A stretch of 64,000 nucleotides of DNA, taken from Streptomyces sp. NK08204. GTDB taxonomy: Bacteria; Actinomycetota; Actinomycetes; Streptomycetales; Streptomycetaceae. Positions 1 through 7,017 of this stretch are shown piece by piece. Below the pieces are notes generated by a model, which was not told the origin of the DNA, made no database searches, and saw only the letters and a program-made list of their open reading frames with translations. A program made the translations under genes and the position numbers. Numbering within the stretch: the stretch's first letter is position 1; each line of letters opens with the position of its first letter. The DNA lies in assembly GCF_020400585.1 (NCBI RefSeq), contig NZ_JAINVF010000032.1:1-64000 (forward strand). Direction: 5' to 3'.

Positions 1-63
1 AAGGCTGTCGGTGTAGGGGCGCAGACGCCGTCCGGCGCCGGCCGCCAGCACGAGGCCGATCAT
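1..63 (-). CDS. NTP transferase (sugar/alcohol nucleotidyltransferase), N-terminal 21 codons only
   Basis: Only the first 21 codons lie in the window; the gene continues beyond position 1. The visible N-terminus carries LAAGAGRRLRPYT, the nucleotide-binding signature of nucleotidyltransferases that load a sugar phosphate or polyol phosphate onto an NTP. The ATG at 63-61 overlaps the TGA of the upstream CDP-alcohol phosphatidyltransferase gene in an ATGA arrangement, so the two are probably translationally coupled and expressed together. That pairing suggests the nucleotidyltransferase makes the CDP-alcohol or a related activated head group used by its partner, as in inositol-phosphate cytidylyltransferase/phosphatidyltransferase systems. 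The substrate cannot be told from 21 residues. Confidence 0.75.
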   Translation of the reverse strand, partial: MIGLVLAAGAGRRLRPYTDSL

Positions 64-1865
64 GCGGGTTCTCCTTCGTCGTGTACGGCGGGCGCCCCTG
101 CGGACGCCCAGAATCGGATGCTCTCGACGAGCACCACGAGGGCCACGTACACGGCGAGGACCGTGAGCGCGACCGTGAACTGCGAGGCGGTGAGCAGCGC
201 GGCCAGGACGGTGACGAGCAGCGTCCGTCCTTCGTGCCCCCCGATGGCGCGCACCAGCCAGGCCGGGCTCGCTCCGGCGTCGCCGCGGATGCGGTACACC
301 GTGTCGTAGTGATGGTAGGCGACGGCGGCCACCAGGCCGAAAGCGGCCGGGAGGGCACCGTTCACCGCGGCTTTACCCGCGAGAGCGAGGACGGTGAGGT
401 ACTCGGCGGCCCGGAAGAACGGCGGCACCAGCCAGTCGAGGGCGCCCTTGAGGGGGCGGGCGACGGCCAGGGCGGAGGTGAGGACGTAGACGAGGGCACC
501 GACGACCGGCAGCACGCCGCCGAAGCCGGACAGGGCCGAGCAGGCCACGACGGCGCCGCCGCCGAGCAGGGCCACGGCCGGTACGGCGAGACCGGGCAGT
601 CCCTTGCCGAGTGCGCGCGTGACGCCGACGGCGAGGGGGCCGGAGTCGGCCAGGTCCGCCAGCGCCCGCGCCGCCCGGTCGGTCCGCCGCGCCTTGCGGG
701 TCAGCGACCGCAGCACACGGCCCGCCGTGGTGTAGGTCGCGGCGAAGGCGCAGCCCGCGAGGAGGGCGTAGAAGGTGATGCGCGGGGTGGTGGCTGCGGT
801 CAGGACGGCTATCAGTGCCCAGCGCTCGCCTATCGGCAGCACTATCATCCGCCGCACCCAGACCGTCCAGCCGACGCTGTCGAGCCTGCCGGAGAGGGCG
901 GCGGTGGGGCTGGTGTTGGCGGTGGCGGCGGGGTCCCCGACGTTCGCCTCGTTGAAGGAGAAGTCGACCACGTGCCGGGAGGTCTGGAGGACCATCGCGC
1001 CGAGCGCGAGGGCCCACACGTCGTCACCGCCGCGGGCCGCACCGAGGGCGAGACCGGCGTAGTACGCGTACTCCTTGGCCCGGTCGAAGGTGGCGTCCAG
1101 CCAGGCGCCGAGCGTGGAGTACTTCAGGGCGTAGCGGGCGAGCTGGCCGTCGGTGCAGTCCAGCACGAAGGAGGCCATCAGCAGCACACCGGCCGCGACG
1201 AACCCGGCGCGGGTGCCCGTGGCCGCGCAGCCCGCAGCGATCAGGGCGGTCAGCAGCGATGCGGTGGTGACCTGGTTGGGGGTCAGGCCGCGGCGGGCGC
1301 ACCAGCGGGCGAGGTAACGCGAGTAGGGGCTGATGAAGAACGTGGTGAAGAACCCGTCGCGGGACTTCACGGCCGACTTCAGGCGTACGGCCTCCTCGTC
1401 GACGGTGGCGACGGCCTGCCGTGCCTCGTTGCGGCCCTGCGGGTCGACGGGGACGGCGGCGACCAGGCTGCCCAGCTCGGGGCGGTGCACGGGGCTGCCG
1501 TCGGTGTCGAGGGCGGTGACGATGCGGTCGGCGAGGCTGTCGACGGCGAGGGTGCCCGTGCCGGCGGAGGTCTCGCGGGCCACGGCCCGGGTCAGCGCCT
1601 GCCGGGCGGCCGGCTGGGCGGTGACGGCGCCGGGGAGCGCGGCGAGCGGGAAGCGCGGGTCGGTGAGGCCGAGGCGCAACGCGTGCAGGTGGCCGACGAA
1701 GCGGGCGTCGACCAGGGCCACGCGCCGGTCACCGGGGACGGCCGCGAGCAGGGTTTCCGCCTCGGCGTCGTCGGCGGCCATGCGCACATCGAAGCCGAGG
1801 GCCCGCAGATCGCTGTCGAGAGACGATCCGGGGACCGGCGGACCCGTGACGATGGCGGTCGACAA
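60..1865 (-). CDS. CDP-alcohol phosphatidyltransferase family membrane protein (601 aa, multidomain)
   Basis: The protein is long for this family. Residues 1-190 are a soluble region without a clear catalytic motif. Around residues 235-260 lies the CDP-alcohol phosphotransferase signature D-x2-D-G-x2-A-R-x8-G-x3-D-x3-D (seen as DCTDGQLARY then GAWLDATFDRA), which binds Mg2+ and the CDP-alcohol. Several hydrophobic segments follow, and a further hydrophobic C-terminal half resembles the DUF5941 region that I recall in actinobacterial homologues. The start is TTG at 1865, with GGGAG about nine bases upstream. The stop overlaps the start of the NTP-transferase gene by four bases. It likely makes a phospholipid or phosphodiester from a CDP-activated alcohol at the membrane; the acceptor is unknown. 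Confidence 0.85.
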   Translation of the reverse strand: MSTAIVTGPPVPGSSLDSDLRALGFDVRMAADDAEAETLLAAVPGDRRVALVDARFVGHLHALRLGLTDPRFPLAALPGAVTAQPAARQALTRAVARETSAGTGTLAVDSLADRIVTALDTDGSPVHRPELGSLVAAVPVDPQGRNEARQAVATVDEEAVRLKSAVKSRDGFFTTFFISPYSRYLARWCARRGLTPNQVTTASLLTALIAAGCAATGTRAGFVAAGVLLMASFVLDCTDGQLARYALKYSTLGAWLDATFDRAKEYAYYAGLALGAARGGDDVWALALGAMVLQTSRHVVDFSFNEANVGDPAATANTSPTAALSGRLDSVGWTVWVRRMIVLPIGERWALIAVLTAATTPRITFYALLAGCAFAATYTTAGRVLRSLTRKARRTDRAARALADLADSGPLAVGVTRALGKGLPGLAVPAVALLGGGAVVACSALSGFGGVLPVVGALVYVLTSALAVARPLKGALDWLVPPFFRAAEYLTVLALAGKAAVNGALPAAFGLVAAVAYHHYDTVYRIRGDAGASPAWLVRAIGGHEGRTLLVTVLAALLTASQFTVALTVLAVYVALVVLVESIRFWASAGAPAVHDEGEPA

Positions 1866-2319
1866 CCGAACTCACTCCCTGGGTGCCGGCGCGCGGGCGC
1901 CGGTCGTCTGCATGGTGGGCGCCCCTGCCGGCGGCACCCGGGCGGCATGTCGGCAGAGGCTATCCGATGGCACCGGGCCGGTGTTCACCGGCCGTTCACG
2001 GCCCGGTCCATGGGGGCTGCCCCGGCCTTTGCCGCGATCATCATCGGGGAAACCGGGCTCGCCCCACAAACCGCCGTCGCAGAGCCGGGCATCCCCGGGC
2101 ATGCGGGACACGGGCCGCCGGGACCGGGCATGCGCCGCCACCGCCCCGCGGGCGGCACCCCGGCCGGCCGGCGAGCGGCCGGTGCGGGCGGCGGCGCGTT
2201 GACCTGCACGTCGTTTCCGCAGGTCAACGCAGACGACAACGGTGTTCAGTGCCGCGTTGCCCGGTACCCCCCGCCCGTAGTTCACTGGCTTGCGGAACGG
2301 AAACCGAAGGGCGGTTGGC
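1866..2319. other. Intergenic region between divergent genes, contains one strong dyad
   Basis: This stretch of about 450 bases separates the phosphatidyltransferase gene (leftward) from the cation exporter gene (rightward). No reading frame in it resembles a protein. The one distinctive element is the 12-bp inverted repeat at 2196-2230, described separately. The rest is GC-rich sequence with short GC runs; no confident promoter hexamers were recognised. Confidence 0.6.
2196..2230. promoter_or_regulatory. 12-bp perfect inverted repeat upstream of CDF exporter
   Basis: GCGTTGACCTGC at 2196-2207 is repeated as its exact reverse complement at 2219-2230, separated by 11 bases. It lies about 90 bases before the CDF exporter start. 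It could be a repressor operator controlling the exporter, or a hairpin in its leader. It has no T-run, so it does not look like an intrinsic terminator. No known metalloregulator consensus was recognised in it. Confidence 0.55.
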
Positions 2320-3261
2320 ATGGGGGCAGGGCACGACCACGGGCACGCGCACGGCCACGCACCCGCCACGGGTACGGCCGCGGCTGCGTACCGCGGCCGG
2401 CTGCGGATCGCGCTGGGCATCACGCTCACGATCATGGTGGTGGAGATCGTCGGCGGTCTCGTCGCCGACTCGCTCGCGCTGATCGCGGACGCGGCGCACA
2501 TGGCGACCGACGCGGTGGGCCTCGGCATGGCGCTGCTCGCCATCCACTTCGCCAACCGCCCGCCGAGCACGAACCGCACCTTCGGCTACGCCCGCGCCGA
2601 GATCCTCGCCGCGCTGGCCAACTGTCTGCTGCTGCTCGTGGTCGGCGGATACGTCCTGATCCAGGCCGTCCAGCGGTTCGTCACGCCCGCGGGCACCGAA
2701 GGCAGCCTGATGATCGTGTTCGGTCTGATCGGCCTGGTCGCGAACATGATCTCGCTGGCCGTGCTGATGGGCGGGCAGAAGGAGAGCCTGAACGTGCGCG
2801 GCGCCTTCCTGGAGGTGGCCGCGGACGCGCTGGGCTCGGTGGCGGTGCTGATCTCGGCGGCGGTGATCGTCACCACCGGCTGGCAGGCCGCCGACCCGGT
2901 CGCCTCGCTGATCATCGGGCTGATGATCGTACCGAGGACATTGAAGCTGCTGCGCGAGACGCTCGACGTGCTGCTGGAGGCCGCACCGAAGGACGTCGAC
3001 ATGGCCGAGGTGCGGGCGCACATCCTGGCGCTCGACGGCGTGGAGGACGTGCACGACCTGCACGCCTGGACGATCACCTCCGGGCTGCCCGTGCTGTCGG
3101 CGCACGTGGTGGTCAGCTCCGAGGTGCTGAACGCCATCGGCCACGAGAAGATGCTGCACGAACTGCAGGGCTGCCTCGGCGTCCACTTCGACGTGGAGCA
3201 CTGCACCTTCCAGCTGGAGCCGCGCGGGCACGCGGAGCACGAGGCGAGGCTCTGCCACTGA
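2320..3261 (+). CDS. Cation diffusion facilitator (CDF) metal exporter, CzcD/ZitB-like
   Basis: 313 aa. The N-terminus is a short His-rich tail (HDHGHAHGH), followed by six predicted membrane helices and a cytoplasmic ferredoxin-like C-terminal domain. The family exports Zn2+, Co2+, Cd2+ or Mn2+ in exchange for protons. TM2 has the metal site as HMATD (HxxxD). In TM5 the equivalent position reads EVAAD, so the usual His is Glu, which could shift metal preference. ATG at 2320 was chosen over the upstream in-frame TTG at 2290 because GAAGG precedes it at a good distance and the His-rich tail starts immediately. A perfect dyad 90 bases upstream may be a regulatory site. Confidence 0.9.
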   Translation: MGAGHDHGHAHGHAPATGTAAAAYRGRLRIALGITLTIMVVEIVGGLVADSLALIADAAHMATDAVGLGMALLAIHFANRPPSTNRTFGYARAEILAALANCLLLLVVGGYVLIQAVQRFVTPAGTEGSLMIVFGLIGLVANMISLAVLMGGQKESLNVRGAFLEVAADALGSVAVLISAAVIVTTGWQAADPVASLIIGLMIVPRTLKLLRETLDVLLEAAPKDVDMAEVRAHILALDGVEDVHDLHAWTITSGLPVLSAHVVVSSEVLNAIGHEKMLHELQGCLGVHFDVEHCTFQLEPRGHAEHEARLCH

Positions 3262-3494
3262 CCGCCGGGACGGGCGCGGGCGGACGGCCGGAGGGCGCGT
3301 CGACCGGGGACGGTTCACGGTCCGGCGGCACGCTCCCGCGGTGTGCCTGGACGGTTCGCGGGCGCCGGACCGGGCATGATCACCTATCGGACCCTTCTCC
3401 CGGCTCGGGTGGAAACGTGGACGTCCGGACGTTGTCGGGAGTGCCGGATTCGTACGGCAGACTTGGGGTGCGAAGACCGAGGCGAAGGATGGGT

Positions 3495-4088
3495 ATGCCG
3501 ATCACACCTGCCACCACGACGCACAGCTCGTCCGACGGCACCGCAGAGGCGATCCTGCTGGAACTGGTCGACGAGACGGGCGTGACGATCGGCACGGCGG
3601 AGAAGCTCGCCGCCCATCAGCCGCCGGGGCGGCTGCACCGCGCGTTCTCCGTGTTCCTCTTCGACGAGCGGGGACGGCTTCTGCTCCAGCAGCGCGCGCT
3701 CGGCAAGTACCACTCCCCCGGTGTGTGGTCCAACACCTGCTGCGGCCACCCCTACCCCGGCGAGGCACCGTTCGCGGCGGCAGCCCGGCGCACCTTCGAG
3801 GAGCTGGGAGTGTCGCCGTCGCTGCTGGCGGAGGCGGGCACGGTCCGCTACAACCACCCGGACCCGGCTTCGGGCCTGGTCGAGCAGGAGTACAACCACC
3901 TCTTCGTCGGCCTGGTACAGGCCCCGCTCGCGCCGAACCCGCAGGAGATCGAGTCGACCGCCTTCGTGACGGCGGCCGAGCTGGCCGAGCGGCACGCCCG
4001 GGACACCTTCTCGGCCTGGTTCATGACCGTACTGGACGCGGCCCGCCCGGCGATCAGGGAGCTGACGGGCCCCTCGGCCGGCTGGTGA
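3495..4088 (+). CDS. idi: Isopentenyl-diphosphate delta-isomerase, type I
   Basis: 197 aa, the usual length for bacterial type I IPP isomerases. The enzyme interconverts isopentenyl and dimethylallyl diphosphate for isoprenoid synthesis (carotenoids, quinones, hopanoids). The Nudix-type fold is evident: the catalytic Cys lies in SNTCCGHPYPGE, the metal-binding Glu residues in FEELGV and in LVEQEYNHLF, and the family motif RAFSVFLF is near residue 45. Start ATG 3495 (MPITP) is preceded by GAAGGA with a five-base gap; an in-frame ATG at 3489 is possible. It is monocistronic between the CDF gene and a convergent kinase gene, and no other isoprenoid gene is adjacent. Confidence 0.95.
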   Translation: MPITPATTTHSSSDGTAEAILLELVDETGVTIGTAEKLAAHQPPGRLHRAFSVFLFDERGRLLLQQRALGKYHSPGVWSNTCCGHPYPGEAPFAAAARRTFEELGVSPSLLAEAGTVRYNHPDPASGLVEQEYNHLFVGLVQAPLAPNPQEIESTAFVTAAELAERHARDTFSAWFMTVLDAARPAIRELTGPSAGW

Positions 4089-4356
4089 GGACACCGCCTG
4101 GCCGGCGAGGCCCGGCCTGACGTCGGCGGATCCGGCCGTCTCGGCAGACGTGGTCCCGGCCGGTGGCCCACTGTGCAGACACAGCCGCTTCGGGGGCAGG
4201 CACCCCCGCTCGCTGTCGGCGTTCGCCGGCTGCGGGGGCGGACCAGGCGGTGGCTGACCGCCTCCTTGGCGTAGGCACGGCCTCGCGGGATGCCGGAGCT
4301 GAACGTTTCCGCGGCTGAGGGAGCGGGTGAACGGCGGGGCCGGGTGTCGGGGGCCG

Positions 4357-4917
4357 TCACCGTGGTCCGGGCGGTTTGAGGGGCAGGGCGGCCCAGATCA
4401 CCTTGCCGCCGCTTGCCGTGTGTTCCATGTCGACCACCCCGCCCGCCTCCCGGGCCACCTCGCGGACCAGGAGCAGCCCCCGGCCGCCGGTCTGGGCGTG
4501 GTCGGCCTCCAGGGCGGTCGGCCGGTAGGGGTGGTTGTCCTCCACGGACACCCGCACCCACTCGGCCCCGACGGCGACCTCCACGGCCAGCATGGGCGAC
4601 AGCAGCACCGCGTGCCGGACCGCGTTGGTGACCAGCTCGGACACGATGAGCAGCAGTCCGTGGGCCACCTCGTCGCAGACCGGTACGCCCTGGCGCAGCA
4701 GCAGGTCCCGTACGGCATGCCGGGCCTGCGGGACGGAGGCGTCCTCCGCGGCGGCGGTGAACCGCCAGACGCCCTCGTACGGCAGTGGGTCCGGCGGCGG
4801 CCCCTCGGCCCCCGCCGGGCGCGGTCCGTCCCCGCGCCCGTGGTCGTCCCTCGTCCGGTCGCCGCCCTCGCGCTCGATTGTCACCACACGTCGAGTGTTG
4901 GTAAGGATCCGCTCCAC
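4357..4917 (-). CDS. ATP-binding regulatory protein, RsbW/SpoIIAB-like anti-sigma kinase family
   Basis: 186 aa. Residues 50-180 form an HATPase_c domain of the anti-sigma-factor serine kinase type: the N-box is ELVTNAVRHA, the G1 box is VEDNHPYRP and the G2 box is TGGRGL. The first 45 residues are polar and disordered. Streptomyces encode dozens of such small kinases, which act in partner switching with sigma factors or anti-anti-sigma (STAS) proteins. No sigma or STAS gene is adjacent, so the partner cannot be named. The start is GTG at 4917; an internal GTG pair about ten codons later would also give an intact kinase domain. Confidence 0.85.
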   Translation of the reverse strand: MERILTNTRRVVTIEREGGDRTRDDHGRGDGPRPAGAEGPPPDPLPYEGVWRFTAAAEDASVPQARHAVRDLLLRQGVPVCDEVAHGLLLIVSELVTNAVRHAVLLSPMLAVEVAVGAEWVRVSVEDNHPYRPTALEADHAQTGGRGLLLVREVAREAGGVVDMEHTASGGKVIWAALPLKPPGPR

Positions 4918-5025
4918 TCCGCGGAACTGAACACAAGTCAGCGGGTATCGAACGGTTTCTTACCGCCTGAGTATGACAACGTCACGTGTAGGACCGTTCC
5001 TGTCGTCCGCGCGCCGGTTCGCGAA

Positions 5026-5640
5026 CTATTCCGGTTGTACGGGTTTGGTGTGCTCCTCGTCCGAGACGAGGCCGACGATGCGCCGCCCGCCGTAGCCGGT
5101 GGCGATCAGGCCGAAGCCGTCGAAGAGCAGCGCGAGCGAGATGAAGGCGCCGATGACGTACTGGCTGCTGCTCGGCCAGGAGCCGAGGACGAGGACCCCG
5201 AGCAGCAGGTCGAAGGCGCCGAGCAGCAGGGTCAGGCCGAACTGGGGGCCGCGCACCACGAGGCTGCCGACCAGCCGGAAGATTCCGGCCGACAGGAACA
5301 GAAGCGCGGCGAACATGGTGAGCGCGTCGGCCGCCGCGTGGGGCAGCCGGATGACGACAACGCCGGCCGCGATGTTCAGGGCGGCGACGACGACGCCGAG
5401 CCAGAAGAAGCTGCTGCCGCGGGACTGGACCGCGTGCAGCAGCCCGACGACCCCGCCGATCAGCAGCAGCCAGCCGAACAGCAGCATCGTGGTCAGCGTG
5501 GCGACGCCGACGTACACGAGCCCGACGATTCCGGCGAGCACGAGGATCACACCGAGCGCCGCGAGCAGGCCGAAGCCCCGGCGCAGACTCGCCGCCTGGT
5601 TGTTCTTCGCTTTGTCCCGGGGCCTGCCGGACCTGGCCAT
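5026..5640 (-). CDS. HdeD/DUF308 family membrane protein
   Basis: 204 aa with about six closely spaced hydrophobic segments in the arrangement of HdeD-type (DUF308) proteins, flanked by short charged termini (RSGRPRDKAKN at the start, DEEHTKPVQPE at the end). HdeD of E. coli is linked to acid resistance, but most family members are uncharacterised. ATG 5640 was preferred over an upstream in-frame start at 5715 because GGAGG sits six bases before it and the extension is not hydrophobic. It is transcribed alone, divergent from the crotonase gene. Confidence 0.8.
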   Translation of the reverse strand: MARSGRPRDKAKNNQAASLRRGFGLLAALGVILVLAGIVGLVYVGVATLTTMLLFGWLLLIGGVVGLLHAVQSRGSSFFWLGVVVAALNIAAGVVVIRLPHAAADALTMFAALLFLSAGIFRLVGSLVVRGPQFGLTLLLGAFDLLLGVLVLGSWPSSSQYVIGAFISLALLFDGFGLIATGYGGRRIVGLVSDEEHTKPVQPE

Positions 5641-5824
5641 CGCTGCCTCCTCAAAACCAGATTTATTCCTTCTTGAACCTTTTGTCCCCGGCAAGCTGGG
5701 TGCCGTAACAGGCACGGAAACCCGCGACGCCGGTGTGCCCCGGCTCGCACGGGCGCAGTGTCGTACCTCGCAGCGGCACTCCCGGCCCCCCGGGACGGCT
5801 CACCCGGTCGGTAGCATCCGCCGC

Positions 5825-6580
5825 ATGGAGCCCCAGCTGTCGCACCAGGTCGCCGACTCCGTCGCCACCGTCGTCATCCGCCATCCGGCCAAGCGCAACG
5901 CCATGACGGTCGCGATGTGGCGGTCCCTGCCGCCCCTGCTGAGCGAGCTGGCGGGCGATCCGGAGGTGCGGGCGCTGGTACTGACCGGGGAGGGCGCGAC
6001 CTTCTGCGCGGGCGCGGACATCTCCACGCTGCGGCAGTCGCCGGAACAGGCGCAGGGGCTGGCCGTCGCGGCCGAGGAGGCCCTGGCGGCGTTCCCGAAG
6101 CCGACCCTCGCGGCGGTACGCGGTCACTGTGTCGGCGGCGGCTCACAGCTCGCAGCGGCCTGCGACCTGCGGCTGGCGGAGGAGGAGGCGCTGTTCGGGG
6201 TGACGCCCGCGAATCTCGGCATCGTCTACCCGGCGTCATCGACCCGTCGGCTGGTCTCGCTGGTGGGTCCGGCAACCGCCAAGTACCTGTTGTTCAGCGG
6301 CGAGCTGATCGACGCCCAGCGGGCGCTGCGCACCGGGTTCGTGGACGAGGTGCTTCCGGAGGGCGAACTGGACAAGCGGGTCGCCGAGCTGACCCGGATC
6401 CTGGTGTCCCGCTCACAGCTGACCCAGGCCGCCGCGAAGGAGTTCGCGGACGGCCGCACGGACCGGGACGCCCACTGGACCGCGCAGGCGCGCGGCAGCG
6501 GCGACACCGCGGAGGGCGTCGCCGCGTTCCTGGAGCGCAGGCAGCCGCGCTTCACCTGGAGCGCGGCCGGCGCACCGTGA
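5825..6580 (+). CDS. Enoyl-CoA hydratase/isomerase family protein (crotonase fold)
   Basis: 251 aa, single crotonase domain. Oxyanion-hole segments are present (FCAGADIS near residue 60 and GHCVGGGSQLA near residue 100). The usual PE-x-x-LG segment that carries the second catalytic Glu of hydratases reads TPANLGI, so that Glu is Ala; the first Glu (of a GGxE motif) is also Gln (GGGSQ). The protein may therefore be an isomerase, hydrolase or decarboxylase-type crotonase rather than a hydratase. ATG 5825 lies seven bases after a TAGCAT box, consistent with a leaderless transcript. No operon partners. Confidence 0.85.
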   Translation: MEPQLSHQVADSVATVVIRHPAKRNAMTVAMWRSLPPLLSELAGDPEVRALVLTGEGATFCAGADISTLRQSPEQAQGLAVAAEEALAAFPKPTLAAVRGHCVGGGSQLAAACDLRLAEEEALFGVTPANLGIVYPASSTRRLVSLVGPATAKYLLFSGELIDAQRALRTGFVDEVLPEGELDKRVAELTRILVSRSQLTQAAAKEFADGRTDRDAHWTAQARGSGDTAEGVAAFLERRQPRFTWSAAGAP

Positions 6581-7017
6581 GGCAGGCCGGGGCGACTGCC
6601 GGTGCGGAGCTCCTCGACGAGGTGACACCGTCGCAGGGGCCCCAGGCCCGTGGCGGACGCAGGTCAGGCCGGGGCCGGCCTCGACCCCGGCTGTTCCTGG
6701 GCGCGCGTCGCAGTGCACCGGTGGGTGGTGACCCGCAGGGGCGAGCGGCATCGCACGGTGCGGACGAAGACGGGACGAGGCGCCGCGCATGAGTGATCCG
6801 TCCGGTACGAGGGTGAAGCCGCTGCAGGTGTCCGCCGCGCCAGGCCGTCGATGCCTCGCGGGCTCCCCGCATGGACGCGGCGACGCGTTTCACACCTTTC
6901 CTGCCGTGCGGTGCGGGGTACGACGCGGGAACGGCGCGGCGTGGCCCTGATCCCCGGTTGCCGGTGCCACCTGCCACAATTGCGCGCAGGCTCACATGGA
7001 GAAGGCGGTACGGGATC
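6581..7017. other. Intergenic region without recognisable gene
   Basis: About 440 bases between the crotonase and tex genes. Open frames here in either strand have compositions typical of shadow frames (Arg/Pro/Gly-rich) and no ribosome-binding site with a plausible start. No strong hairpin, repeat or promoter consensus was recognised. It presumably holds the tex promoter. Confidence 0.55.

Noticed and set aside
81..3488. Very long rightward frame joined to idi
   Set aside because: Upstream of 3489 it is antisense to the phosphatidyltransferase and out of frame with the CDF gene; its Arg/Gly/Glu-rich composition is typical of GC-rich shadow frames. Only the idi part is real.
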